A stretch of DNA of 17,474 nt, from NCBI GenBank assembly GCA_040002435.1, contig JBDUEM010000152.1, positions 1 to 17,474 of the forward strand, written 5' to 3'. The notes below the pieces were generated by a model that had not been told where the DNA came from, did not search any database, and saw only the letters and a list, made by a program, of their open reading frames with translations. Position numbers and translations under genes: made by a program. Shown here piece after piece: positions 1 to 7,695 of this stretch. How positions within the stretch are numbered: position 1 is the stretch's first letter; every line of letters begins with the position of its first letter. The DNA is from JANXXV01 sp040002435 (GTDB taxonomy: Bacteria > Acidobacteriota > Terriglobia > Bryobacterales > Bryobacteraceae).

Positions 1-55
1 GAAAGCGTGTATAGGGGAAACTCTATCCAGGGTTCGAATCCCTGTCTCTCCGCCA
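1..55 (+). tRNA. tRNA-Ser (anticodon NGA), 5' part outside the window
   Basis: The 3' half of a class II tRNA is visible. It starts in the anticodon loop (last two anticodon bases GA, then AA). Next come the anticodon stem GCGTG and a long variable arm in which ATAGGG pairs with CTCTAT around GAAA (one G-T wobble). The T arm is CAGGG-TTCGAAT-CCCTG (28-44), followed by acceptor strand TCTCTCC (45-51), discriminator G52 and an encoded CCA (53-55). The long variable arm, an anticodon ending in GA and discriminator G fit serine (GGA, TGA or CGA). The first anticodon base is outside the window, so the isoacceptor is unresolved. Confidence 0.9.
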
Positions 56-68
56 TCCTTCTTTTTTG

Positions 69-383
69 TTACGCCCACCGAAAGTTCTCCACCAGCAGTA
101 GATTTGTCCACGTGATCAGTGGGTCCCACACCCGGACCGTGCCGTCGCCCATATGGCGAGATGTCAGAACTCGACCATCGCGAAACCAGTTGACGGCGGT
201 TGTTGAAACACTCGAACACGGCCGCATCACCGGAGCCGACCTCCTTCGCCTGGGCCCGTCCTTGAGCAAGTACGGGCCATCTTCGACACCCAGCGAGGTT
301 GGCATCGTTCTGATCGGCATCCCCGGTCTCGAAAAGTGCCGGGACGGCGGAAATTCTACGGTTGTTGGCGCAACGATGGACAC
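69..383 (-). pseudogene. possible remnant of a WD40-repeat protein
   Basis: The 451 bp between the tRNA and the hydrolase (56-506) hold no convincing intact gene. A 104-codon minus-strand frame ends in a segment resembling one WD40 blade: AVNWFRDGRVLTS, a short gap, then GDGTVRVWD, followed by a stop about 19 residues later. The rest of the frame is low-quality, Arg/Pro/Ser-rich sequence without further blades, and there is no Shine-Dalgarno before its ATG. WD40 proteins normally carry several blades, so a single weak one suggests a decayed 3' end left beside the tRNA. It could also be a chance match. Recognition rests on one motif only. Confidence 0.28.
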
Positions 384-506
384 CGGCGGGTGTAGCGCAG
401 CGGCGGCAACTTCCGGCCGTTGAATCGGCTCCGCACACAGATGGAGAGGATTCTCGAAATCAATTCGCTACGGGCGACGAATTCACTGACTGAGATGAGG
501 CTCGGC

Positions 507-1454
507 TCACTTAGAGATTGATCCCGGCAAACGATTTTCGAGCCAGTGCTCGAAGAGCGATGGCCAGCTATCAACAGGCAAGCCTCGGGGACGCATACCG
601 AAACCGTGACCGCCTTTCTCGAAGACGTGTATTTCAACCGGCCGCCCCGCCCTGCCCCAGGCAGCAGCGGCTTCGAGATTACCGGAGACTGGCAGTACAC
701 GGTCATCCGTAGCGCAGGCAATGAAAAGGGGCGGTGCATCGGGGGGAACTGCGGCTGGCGCAGTTGTAGGGCCGTAGATTGAGCCCGCAAAGTCAGCCCT
801 GCTGCGGGCATCCTGTTTTGTGGCAACAGCAACCGCAACACCAGCACCAGAGGAGAAGCCCATAATGCCGATTCGGTCCGGTTTGAGGTTCCACTCCGCG
901 TATCTCTCGCGGACTATCTCCATTGCCTTAAACCCATCAGCGTGTGCTATGCGGGCGTGCACGAGCATAGCTTGATATGCTTTATCGAAATCGGTTCTGG
1001 CATCGCGAAAAACCCTGTTCATGGTTGCTCTGTACTCCGCCTCCGTCTTTCCTGTATCCGCGAGTCGGAATTTTAGCAGGAAAACAGTAATGCCCTTGCT
1101 GTTGAGCCACTCTGCGATCTCGATTCCTTCTTTCTGCCATGACAGAACATGGAAGGCTCCACCTGGGCCAACAATGATTCCAGTCCCATTCGGCGTGCTC
1201 GTGGGACGATATACGGTGATGGTTGGATCGACTACATTGCGGATCGATTCGCCGCCTGACGCCGGATCGTTGAAACGCACTTCTGTCCTGGTCCAAGTTT
1301 CCGACCCTGGGGCGACGCCTGACCAGAGGCGAATCTCTTGGCGGTCCGTTGCGGCGGTGAGTTTCGGCGCAAATGAGGCTGCTGCCATCGCGGTGATTGA
1401 ACCTTCAAAAAATCGCCGTCGAGAGGATCGATTCGGAGGCAGGTGCTGAAGCAT
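507..1454 (-). CDS. Tat-exported alpha/beta hydrolase (acetylxylan-esterase/BD-FAE-like)
   Basis: A 315-residue predicted exported esterase or lipase. The N terminus has a twin-arginine signal (SRRRFF, about residues 11-16) followed by a small hydrophobic stretch, so it likely acts folded in the periplasm. The hydrolase fold shows an oxyanion segment around GPGGAF (96-101), the nucleophile elbow GFSSG with Ser201, an acid in ATDDRVLP (Asp250 or 251) and the catalytic His in GGHGFGM (His283), in canonical order. This arrangement is typical of the small xylan/acetyl-ester hydrolases common in soil bacteria. The substrate cannot be read from the sequence. The start at 1454 is the only ATG upstream of the Tat motif. 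It lies downstream of the rlpA-like gene in the same direction, after a 114-nt gap holding a strong candidate promoter, so it is probably transcribed independently. Confidence 0.85.
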   Translation of the reverse strand: MLQHLPPNRSSRRRFFEGSITAMAAASFAPKLTAATDRQEIRLWSGVAPGSETWTRTEVRFNDPASGGESIRNVVDPTITVYRPTSTPNGTGIIVGPGGAFHVLSWQKEGIEIAEWLNSKGITVFLLKFRLADTGKTEAEYRATMNRVFRDARTDFDKAYQAMLVHARIAHADGFKAMEIVRERYAEWNLKPDRIGIMGFSSGAGVAVAVATKQDARSRADFAGSIYGPTTAPAAVPPDAPPLFIACATDDRVLPVSGNLEAAAAWGRAGRPVEIHVFEKGGHGFGMRPRGLPVDSWPSLFEHWLENRLPGSISK

Positions 1455-1464
1455 GGCAGGGAAC

Positions 1465-1494
1465 AGTATATCGCGCGTTGCCGGGCCGTCTCAA
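1465..1494 (-). promoter_or_regulatory. sigma70-like promoter for the hydrolase gene
   Basis: On the minus strand TTGAGA (1489-1494, 5/6 to the -35 consensus) is followed, after 18 bp, by TATACT (1465-1470, 5/6 to the -10 consensus). It lies just before the hydrolase ATG at 1454. The expected start site, about 7 nt below the -10, would leave only a few untranslated bases, so the transcript would be nearly leaderless. Sequence match only. Confidence 0.5.
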
Positions 1495-1568
1495 GGTGCA
1501 AGCAGGTGTTAGACTCCACCGCCGTCAGCGCTGGTGGACGCACGGCAGCGCAGTGGCCGGACATGAAG

Positions 1569-2099
1569 CTACATCCGTGAGGCGCCGTTTAACAATTCCA
1601 GCTTCACGCGGGCGGTTCCCGCGCTCACGAATCCGAGTTGTTCCGCGGCCGAACGGCTGACGCTGATGATTCGGTCATCGTCCGGAGCAATTCGATCGGT
1701 GATTGTCACCTGGACCGTCCGGCCGTTCACCGTATTGGTGACCTGCACCCGGGATCCAAGCGGCAGCGAGGCGTGCGCGGCTCTCAGTTCCTGCTCACTT
1801 GCTTGCGGCTTCCCAGCGGCAACATCCATTGCTTTGACTCCGTAGAAGCAGGCGGTGCCCGTTTGCAGGCCGTTTACCATCTGTGCCGGCGGCACTTCGG
1901 AACGCCGTCCCGGGGATGTACCGTCGGCAACCCGGTTACGCGAAGACTCCGCCGCAGCGCTGGACGGAGGCGCGGGCTTCCTCTGACTCTGCGCCGGAGC
2001 GGTCGAGGATTTGTAATGCACCGGAGAAGGTTTGTCGCTATTCTCGGCCGCGGCGGCAGCGACGCAGAAAACAGCCCAGAAACAAGTTATTATTTTCAT
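1569..2099 (-). CDS. RlpA-like double-psi beta-barrel protein
   Basis: A 176-residue exported protein. There is a short signal peptide (residues 1-18), a Pro/Ser-rich linker to about residue 75, then an RlpA-like barrel: ACFYG (83-87), AAHASLPLGSRVQVTN (107-122, with His109), NGRTVQV (125-131), TDR (134-136, with Asp135), DRIISVSRSAAEQLG (142-156). RlpA proteins bind denuded septal peptidoglycan and in Pseudomonas act as lytic transglycosylases. The gene starts 10 nt after the PBP stop with a strong Shine-Dalgarno (AGGAGG) at 2103-2108, so the two are surely co-transcribed. Two features differ from classical RlpA: the usual G-E of the TANGE motif aligns with G-K (residues 96-97), and NDRGP is TDRIA. 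No lipobox Cys or SPOR domain is visible. It may be non-catalytic or a divergent member. Confidence 0.8.
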   Translation of the reverse strand: MKIITCFWAVFCVAAAAAENSDKPSPVHYKSSTAPAQSQRKPAPPSSAAAESSRNRVADGTSPGRRSEVPPAQMVNGLQTGTACFYGVKAMDVAAGKPQASEQELRAAHASLPLGSRVQVTNTVNGRTVQVTITDRIAPDDDRIISVSRSAAEQLGFVSAGTARVKLELLNGASRM

Positions 2100-2109
2100 C
2101 TTCCTCCTC

Positions 2110-4437
2110 TTAATCCGGTTTTGGCGCCGAGACCAAAGACGTCGATGCCGGTACCGCTTCTATGAAGCTCTCCTCGAAGTCATCATGCGGGCAGACTTCC
2201 CTGGGTTGAGTTCCCGCCAGAAAATATTCCCGGCGCACATTTGTACAAAGGGGACCGGCCAACATTCCCGAAGTGCCGTCGATCATGGCGGACACAACTC
2301 CAGACGGTACCGGAAGCAGGTTCTGCCGGTACATGCCTCGCCGGGAAGCCCGTTTCATGAATTCCGCCCAGATGGGCAGCGCCGATTTCGCGCCCTCCAG
2401 ATTGAGGTCGCGGTTGTCGTCAAAACCAACCCAGACTACGCATATCAGGTTCGAGATGTAGCCGGCAAACCATCCGTCTCTGGAGGTGCCCGTCTTGCCC
2501 GCCGCAGGAACCGTGAATCCTTTCGAACGGACGGCCGCCCCTGTTCCGGTGCGCATGACTTCGGTCAACATACTTTCCATCAGGAACGCTACGGAGGGGT
2601 TCAGCGCGGGGTGAGTCTCCGGCTGGGCGTGGTACTGCAGCTTGCCGGCGCCCGACCGCACCTCGGAGATGAAAGTGGGATGAACGTAGCTGCCGCCCGT
2701 GGCAAAAATGGTGTAGGCTCCCGCTACTTCCAGCGGCGTCGCTTCATAGGCTCCCAGGGCCAGGGCCGGGGTGGCGCGCATATTACTGTTAAACCCCGCC
2801 TCGTGCGCCATATTCAAAACCTGCCGATAACCTGCCTGTTCCGCGACGGAAACGGCGGCGGCGTTCATGGATTTAGCCAACGCATCGCGCAGCGTGACTT
2901 TTCCGTAGAAGTGGTCCCCGAAGTTGGATGGCTGATATTCCTGCCCTTCGAAAACAAACGTCGTCGGCTCGTCGAGCACGGTAGTGGACGGAGTCATTGG
3001 GTGGCCGCCCCGGCCGGAAGTCAAAGCTGCGGCGTAGACGAACGGCTTAAAGGCGGAACCAGGCTGGCGCAGGGCAGTTCCGTGGTTGAATTGGCTGTCG
3101 GAGAAATTGCGCCCGCCCACCAGGGCCTTGACTTCCCCGGTGTGCGGGTCGAGCGCGACTAAGGCAACCTGCGGGATGGCGCCATCCCGGGTGCGCTTCA
3201 GGCGGGCATCTACTTCCTTCATTCCGACTTGGACTGCCTCCACCGCATCGCGCTGCAGCACGGGGTCCAACGTCGTATACACGCGGCCCTTCTGCGGGGC
3301 GTCTTCGCGCGATTGCAAATCGTCCGCGGCCAATTCCACGAACCAGGGAGCGTCACTCGACCGCGCCACGGCCGGCACGATGCCGATCGGACTCGCCGCA
3401 CCCTTCGCGCGGTCCGCTTCGCTGATCAAGCCGTTCTGCTGCATCAGGGATAGTACAAGATTTCGCCTGGCCACGGCCCGCTCGGGATGGCGCGTAGGAT
3501 CAAAGTAGCTTGGTCTCTGCACCAGTCCGGCCAGCAGCGCGGCCTGTGGCAGAGTAATCTGCCGCAGGTCTTTCCCGAAGTACGTTTCCGCGGCCTGACC
3601 GAAGCCGTGAAGCCCCATGGTGTGACGCCGGCCCAGGTAGACCTGGTTGACGTAGGCTTGCAGAATCTCCCTTTTGGAGAGCTTAAGTTCCAGGGTCTCC
3701 CCGATCAAAAGCTCCTGGATCTTGCGCAGCCACGTCTTCTCCGGCTCGAGGTATAGATTTCTTGCCAGTTGCATGGTCAGGGTGGACCCGCCCTGCTGCC
3801 TTTTTCCGGTCCGGAGGTTTACGATGGCAGCCTTCATGAGGCGCAGCGGATCGAAACCAATGTGGTTGAAGAAGTGCTTGTCCTCGACCGAAAGGAGAGC
3901 ATCGAGGAGGCTTTTTGGGATCTCTGAGAATTGAATCGGGCGGCGGCGCTGTAATTCGCCATCTTCGATTCGCGCGAGCATCTGCGGTTCCAGAGCGTAA
4001 TCGTCGACTGGTGCGTCGCCGGGTCCGGCGACAATTCCGGCTATCTTCGCGCCTTCGAACCGGATGCGGGCCGGCACATTGCGGAAGAAGGAATCGTTCC
4101 CGGGATGAATGACGATGTCCGCACCTTCCAGGCGATACCATCCGACGGGGTTTGAAGTGCTGTCGGAGTAGCCTGCCAGCCGCAGATCACGGACCAGAAT
4201 CTCGCGCGTGATGAGATCGCCCGGGGCAACCACCATGGCCGCCGAGTAGAGGATGGTTCCCTCTCCCAGACCGCCAGCGGCGAGTTTCGCATCGATGTCC
4301 TTGGAAAGACGGCGGTAACCCACTGCAAGTATTACCAATAAAAGCAGAAAGACCACTGCCGCGGCACTGGCGAGACGACGGTGTAACCAGAGTCGCGTGC
4401 GGAGTTTCTTCCAAAGTTCAGAGGCGTTCACTTTCAT
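2110..4437 (-). CDS. class A penicillin-binding protein, PBP1b-like
   Basis: A bifunctional peptidoglycan synthase of 775 residues that polymerises and cross-links lipid II at the inner membrane. Order: cytoplasmic basic tail, one TM helix (about 23-40), and a UB2H-like region (about 55-145), which points to PBP1b rather than PBP1a. The GT51 transglycosylase follows, with catalytic Glu185 in EDKHFF, GGSTLTMQLARN (216-227), RKIQE (238-242) and a second Glu in the ETLELKLSKREIL helix. The transpeptidase has SAFK (nucleophile Ser461, Lys464), SMN (523-525) and KTG (648-650). All catalytic motifs are intact and the length is normal. The C terminus carries Cys731 and Cys749, which could pair. It starts an operon with the RlpA-like gene. 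No clear Shine-Dalgarno precedes the ATG, but it is the only ATG before the TM helix. Confidence 0.93.
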   Translation of the reverse strand: MKVNASELWKKLRTRLWLHRRLASAAAVVFLLLLVILAVGYRRLSKDIDAKLAAGGLGEGTILYSAAMVVAPGDLITREILVRDLRLAGYSDSTSNPVGWYRLEGADIVIHPGNDSFFRNVPARIRFEGAKIAGIVAGPGDAPVDDYALEPQMLARIEDGELQRRRPIQFSEIPKSLLDALLSVEDKHFFNHIGFDPLRLMKAAIVNLRTGKRQQGGSTLTMQLARNLYLEPEKTWLRKIQELLIGETLELKLSKREILQAYVNQVYLGRRHTMGLHGFGQAAETYFGKDLRQITLPQAALLAGLVQRPSYFDPTRHPERAVARRNLVLSLMQQNGLISEADRAKGAASPIGIVPAVARSSDAPWFVELAADDLQSREDAPQKGRVYTTLDPVLQRDAVEAVQVGMKEVDARLKRTRDGAIPQVALVALDPHTGEVKALVGGRNFSDSQFNHGTALRQPGSAFKPFVYAAALTSGRGGHPMTPSTTVLDEPTTFVFEGQEYQPSNFGDHFYGKVTLRDALAKSMNAAAVSVAEQAGYRQVLNMAHEAGFNSNMRATPALALGAYEATPLEVAGAYTIFATGGSYVHPTFISEVRSGAGKLQYHAQPETHPALNPSVAFLMESMLTEVMRTGTGAAVRSKGFTVPAAGKTGTSRDGWFAGYISNLICVVWVGFDDNRDLNLEGAKSALPIWAEFMKRASRRGMYRQNLLPVPSGVVSAMIDGTSGMLAGPLCTNVRREYFLAGTQPREVCPHDDFEESFIEAVPASTSLVSAPKPD

Positions 4438-4589
4438 TAGACGTACTTAGGGCGTAAGGTGGGCGAAATACTTACATCGCGCGTAGTACCTTAGTAGACA
4501 CCTTACCACTATTCAACCGGCGTCTTGCCGGCACCGGTTCAGGCAAGGGCCCGGCAACCAATGCGGCAAAAGTCGGGCATGCTAGAAGG
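4438..4589. promoter_or_regulatory. divergent intergenic region between PBP and ABC importer operons
   Basis: These 152 bp must hold promoters for both operons. It is more AT-rich than the flanking genes on its left side. An 8-bp inverted repeat, GTAAGGTG (4454-4461) and CACCTTAC (4499-4506), and a short GC hairpin, CCGGC-GTCTT-GCCGG (4517-4530), are present. On the minus strand TTGAAT followed after 17 bp by TAAGGT is a weak promoter candidate. No convincing -35/-10 pair was found for the plus operon, and no TPP riboswitch core is present. Confidence 0.35.
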
Positions 4590-5345
4590 GTGACAACCAC
4601 AATCAGCGGAGGGGTGGCCGTCTACCTGGAAGGTGTGCGGCGCGTGTTTGATAACCAGCGCGCGGTAATCGCCGGTATGGACTTGCGGATCGAGGCGGGC
4701 GAATTCCTGGCCGTGCTGGGGCCTTCCGGCTGCGGAAAATCGACATTGCTGCGCATGATCGCGCGGCTTTCCGCGCCCAACGCCGGGCAGATCCGCCTGG
4801 AGCCGGACGCTGAGCGCTTCCAGACCGCCTTCGTATTCCAGGATGCGCACCTGTTACCCTGGCGCAACGTACTGGCTAACGCCGCCTTGCCGCTGGAATT
4901 GATGGGTGAGGCGAAAGCGAGGCGGGACGAAAAGGCCCGCGCCGCGCTGGAGCAAGTGGGCTTGCTGGATGCCCTGGAGCGCTATCCGGCCGAGCTATCG
5001 GGCGGCATGCGCATGCGGGTCTCGCTGGCGCGGGCGCTGGTGACGGAGCCGCGGCTGCTGCTGCTGGACGAGCCCTTCGCGGCGCTGGATGAAATCACGC
5101 GCTTCCATCTGGACGTGCAGCTTCGCGACCTATGGCAGCGGCGCGGTATGACGGTGATTTTCGTGACGCACTCCGTGTCCGAGGCCGCCTTTTTGGCGAA
5201 CCGGGCCGTGGTGCTGGGAAGAAGGGGCGGCGACATCAAGCTGGACCGCAGACTGGAATTGCCCGCGGTCCGCAGCAATGACCTGCGCGGCGATCCGCGG
5301 CTGGGACAGGAGATGAAGATCTTACTGGGAGCGATTGAAGAATGA
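4590..5345 (+). CDS. ABC importer ATPase, NitT/TauT/ThiZ type
   Basis: The 251-residue ATP-hydrolysing subunit of an importer, sited at the cytoplasmic face. It carries Walker A GPSGCGKST (44-52), Q-loop Gln84 in FVFQDAHLLPWRNV, signature LSGGM (136-140), Walker B LLLLDEP (Asp160, Glu161), D-loop ALD and switch His194 in VTHS. The LLPWRNV segment after the Q-loop is typical of the nitrate/sulfonate/taurine/pyrimidine importer ATPases. First gene of a three-gene operon, overlapping the permease by 4 nt. The chosen start is GTG at 4590, although the purine-rich AGAAGG abuts it directly. GTG at 4614 after AGCGGAGGG is an alternative, with the same spacing problem. Neither start is well supported; the function is secure. 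Confidence 0.92.
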   Translation: MTTTISGGVAVYLEGVRRVFDNQRAVIAGMDLRIEAGEFLAVLGPSGCGKSTLLRMIARLSAPNAGQIRLEPDAERFQTAFVFQDAHLLPWRNVLANAALPLELMGEAKARRDEKARAALEQVGLLDALERYPAELSGGMRMRVSLARALVTEPRLLLLDEPFAALDEITRFHLDVQLRDLWQRRGMTVIFVTHSVSEAAFLANRAVVLGRRGGDIKLDRRLELPAVRSNDLRGDPRLGQEMKILLGAIEE

Positions 5346-6097
5346 GGAAGACACTGCTGCCGCCGCTGATTCCTCTTGTGTTTTTTACGCTGACGGCTGA
5401 ATTGCTGGTCCGGGAAGGCTTCGTGCGCGCCTACCTGGTGCCGGCGCCTTCCGCGGTTGTCCGCGCGATGATCGACAGCCGCGTGGAACTGGTGCAGGCT
5501 CTGTTGTCCACTTCCGCGGGGGCGCTGGCGGGCTTCGTGATGAGCGCGCTGCTGGGGATTGCGAGCGCGGTGATACTGTCCTCCTCGCGAGGCGTGCAGC
5601 GGGCGTTCTATCCTTACGCGATTTTCTTCCAGACCGTGCCGCTGATCGCAGTAGCTCCCCTGCTGGTGATCTGGTTCGGATTTGGCATCCGGACCGTCAT
5701 TGCCTCGGCCTTTGTGGCGTCGGTGTTTCCGGTGATCGCCAACACCCTGAGCGGCATCCTTTCGACGGACCCGTCCCTGCGCGATTTGTTCAAGCTTTAC
5801 GGCGCATCGCCGCTGGTCACTTTGTTCAAACTGCGCCTTCCGGCGGCACTGCCGCAGGTGTTCACGGGGCTTCGCGTCTCGGCCGGCCTGGCGGTCATCG
5901 GCGCCATCGTGGGCGAATTTATCGCCGGCGGAGGACTGGGTTCAGTAGTGGAAATCGCCCGCACCCAGCAGCGCATCGATAAGGTGTCGGCCGCGGTTCT
6001 GCTGGCCAGTCTGCTGGGGCTGGGTCTGTTCGGATTGATCAATCTGTTGAGCTACCTGATGCTGCGGCGCTGGCATGCTTCCGAACAGGCCGAGTGA
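5342..6097 (+). CDS. ABC importer permease, NitT/TauT/ThiX type
   Basis: The 251-residue membrane subunit of the same importer. About six hydrophobic helices are visible (roughly 8-22, 55-80, 90-112, 117-139, 180-197, 217-240). A cytoplasmic EAA-type coupling loop (about 149-170, LYGASPLVTLFKLRLPAALP) contacts the ATPase, and the following VGEFIAGGGLG (190-200) is characteristic of the SsuC/TauC/ThiX group. It starts at an ATG overlapping the ATPase stop (ATGA), implying translational coupling and equal dosage. Its own stop overlaps the GTG of the binding protein. Nothing in it distinguishes the substrate. Confidence 0.92.
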   Translation: MRKTLLPPLIPLVFFTLTAELLVREGFVRAYLVPAPSAVVRAMIDSRVELVQALLSTSAGALAGFVMSALLGIASAVILSSSRGVQRAFYPYAIFFQTVPLIAVAPLLVIWFGFGIRTVIASAFVASVFPVIANTLSGILSTDPSLRDLFKLYGASPLVTLFKLRLPAALPQVFTGLRVSAGLAVIGAIVGEFIAGGGLGSVVEIARTQQRIDKVSAAVLLASLLGLGLFGLINLLSYLMLRRWHASEQAE

Positions 6098-7083
6098 AGA
6101 TGGCCAGGCAACTTACCGCGGTGAGCGACAATCATGAAATGACTTCGCAAAGAATGGAGCGGCGATCCTTTCTGAAAACCTTGCCCGCGCTTGGGCTCTT
6201 GACCGCGTGCGGTAAGCCGGCAGGCACTAAGCTGGCACTGAACTGGAAGCCCGAGCCGGAATTCGGAGGCTTCTATGCGGCGCCTTATTCGAAGCACGGC
6301 CTGCAGGTGGAGATTCTTCCGGGAGGCACGGGGACGCCAACGGTGCAGATGGTTGGCGCCGGATCGGTGGATTTTGGAATTGTTTCCGCAGATGAGGTGA
6401 TTCTTGCCAGAAGTAAAGGCAACGATGTGGTGGCGCTGTTCGCCGTCTATCAGGACAGTCCCACGGGAATTATGGCGCATGCTTCGCGAAACCTGACAGC
6501 GATTGGCGATGTGTTGAAAGACGGGACTCTGGCCATTGAAAGCGGGTTGCCATTTGCGCGCCTGATGAAACGGAAATTTGATTTCAGCCACGTGAAAGTT
6601 GTGCCCTCGCCCGGCGGAGACATCACTTCTTTCCTGCACGATGAGAAGTTTGCCCAGCAGTGCTTTTTGACGTCGGAGCCGATTGCCGCGCGGCGGAAGG
6701 GCGCCGCGGTGAAAGTGTTCGCGGTCTCCGACATTGGCTATAACCCGTATACGACCGTGCTGGCGGTAAGCGGAGATTCGCTACGCAAGCATCCCGAAAC
6801 CGCAAAGGCTATGGTCGCGGCCGTGCGGGAAGGGTGGCGTGCGTACCTGGATGACCCCAAGCCGGTCAACCAGCAGATGAACCAGTTGAATCCAACCATG
6901 GACCTGGCGACGTTCACCGAAGTGGCGGAAGTGCAGAAGCCGTTTATTGAAACGGACGCGACGCGGAGCAGCGGGCTCGGCACTATGTCCCGGGAGCGTT
7001 GGGAAACACTCATCGGACAATTCAAAGAGCTTGGGGATATTTCACAGACTATCCCGGCCGAGGATTGTTTCCGCCTGGTGTAG
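6094..7083 (+). CDS. NMT1/THI5-like substrate-binding lipoprotein of the ABC importer
   Basis: Solute receptor for the importer encoded just upstream. After a possible long N-region come a twin-arginine-like motif (ERRSFLK) and a lipobox LLTAC with Cys39 (Cys19 if the ATG at 6154 is used), so it is probably a lipid-anchored periplasmic protein. The mature part opens with LALNWKPEPEFGGFYAAP, the NMT1/THI5 signature that in ThiY-type proteins binds pyrimidine precursors of thiamine. The VDFGIVSADEVILARSKG segment (about 91-108) also fits this family. Related receptors bind riboflavin, nitrate or sulfonates, so the ligand is open. No thiamine genes or TPP riboswitch are nearby. GTG at 6094 overlaps the permease stop. 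ATG at 6100, 6139 or 6154 is possible, and the last two give a more ordinary signal peptide. None has a good Shine-Dalgarno. Confidence 0.85.
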   Translation: MKMARQLTAVSDNHEMTSQRMERRSFLKTLPALGLLTACGKPAGTKLALNWKPEPEFGGFYAAPYSKHGLQVEILPGGTGTPTVQMVGAGSVDFGIVSADEVILARSKGNDVVALFAVYQDSPTGIMAHASRNLTAIGDVLKDGTLAIESGLPFARLMKRKFDFSHVKVVPSPGGDITSFLHDEKFAQQCFLTSEPIAARRKGAAVKVFAVSDIGYNPYTTVLAVSGDSLRKHPETAKAMVAAVREGWRAYLDDPKPVNQQMNQLNPTMDLATFTEVAEVQKPFIETDATRSSGLGTMSRERWETLIGQFKELGDISQTIPAEDCFRLV

Positions 7084-7254
7084 AACTTTCCGCTATTCGC
7101 TGAGGAAACGCTCGATGCGGGTCGGGGCGTGATGGCGAGGACTCACGAGATCCGTCCCAATTTGTGTCAGCGTTTCTAGGGTGCTTTTGTTTGAGAATTA
7201 CCGGTGGCTGCCTACACATATTTAGCATACCCGTGCTGAAGGAGGTTTCCGACC

Positions 7255-7527
7255 GTGATGGCTACAACGAGTTTCGCTGCGGCCTTTTCAGACATCGCGG
7301 GAGTGGAGCGGGTCTACCTGCGCCACGAGGGCGACTGTTTAGAGGTTGTCACAGTCGTCGCGCGAGACGATGATGATTCGATTTATCGCAAAGTCTATTC
7401 CCGCGAGAAGGAAATTATTCACAGGTTTCCGGGATTCCAGTTTGATTTCCGCGTGATTGCCCGCCGCGGAAGAACATTTGAAGAGGTTGTTGGTTTGGTA
7501 CGTCCCTTCTGGGCAAGTCCTTACTGA
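7255..7527 (+). CDS. small protein of unknown function (90 aa)
   Basis: A short soluble protein with no signal peptide or membrane segment, rich in acidic and aromatic residues: a DDDDS turn (about 38-42), then a charged helix (YRKVYSREKEIIHRFPGF), then a strand-like FDFRVIARRGR. The pattern of beta strand, acidic turn, basic helix and FDF strand looks like a compact alpha/beta fold, and similar short hypothetical proteins seem to occur in soil bacteria, but I do not recognise a function. It is very likely translated: AAGGAGG at 7239-7245 lies 9 nt before GTG 7255 and 12 nt before ATG 7258, and either could be the start. It sits alone between two plus-strand operons, with 171 nt upstream that contain an AT-rich patch (about 7179-7230) that could hold a promoter. 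Confidence 0.7.
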   Translation: MMATTSFAAAFSDIAGVERVYLRHEGDCLEVVTVVARDDDDSIYRKVYSREKEIIHRFPGFQFDFRVIARRGRTFEEVVGLVRPFWASPY

Positions 7528-7695
7528 AAGTCCGGCGGGTTCTCATTTTCACTCTTCACGTCACACCGCCTCGCGGCCGAAGAACGGTTCCATCGCGTAT
7601 AGCATTTCCAGCCATAACCTTAGCCTATCCGTCAACGTCAGAGACTCATGGTCCACTTTGCTCCGGGCGGGAGCGGTACACTGGCAGATGACAGC

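Noticed and set aside
2032..3162. 376-codon plus-strand frame opposite the PBP and RlpA-like genes
   Set aside because: It is composition-driven and overlaps genes with intact catalytic motifs on the minus strand. No domain is recognisable.
4438..4589. TPP riboswitch upstream of the THI5-like importer
   Set aside because: The conserved CUGAGA and GGGGUGCC-type core elements are not present.
7105..7176. 8-bp inverted repeat GAAACGCT / AGCGTTTC after the importer operon
   Set aside because: The arms are 56 nt apart with no U-run, too weak for a terminator and likely by chance.
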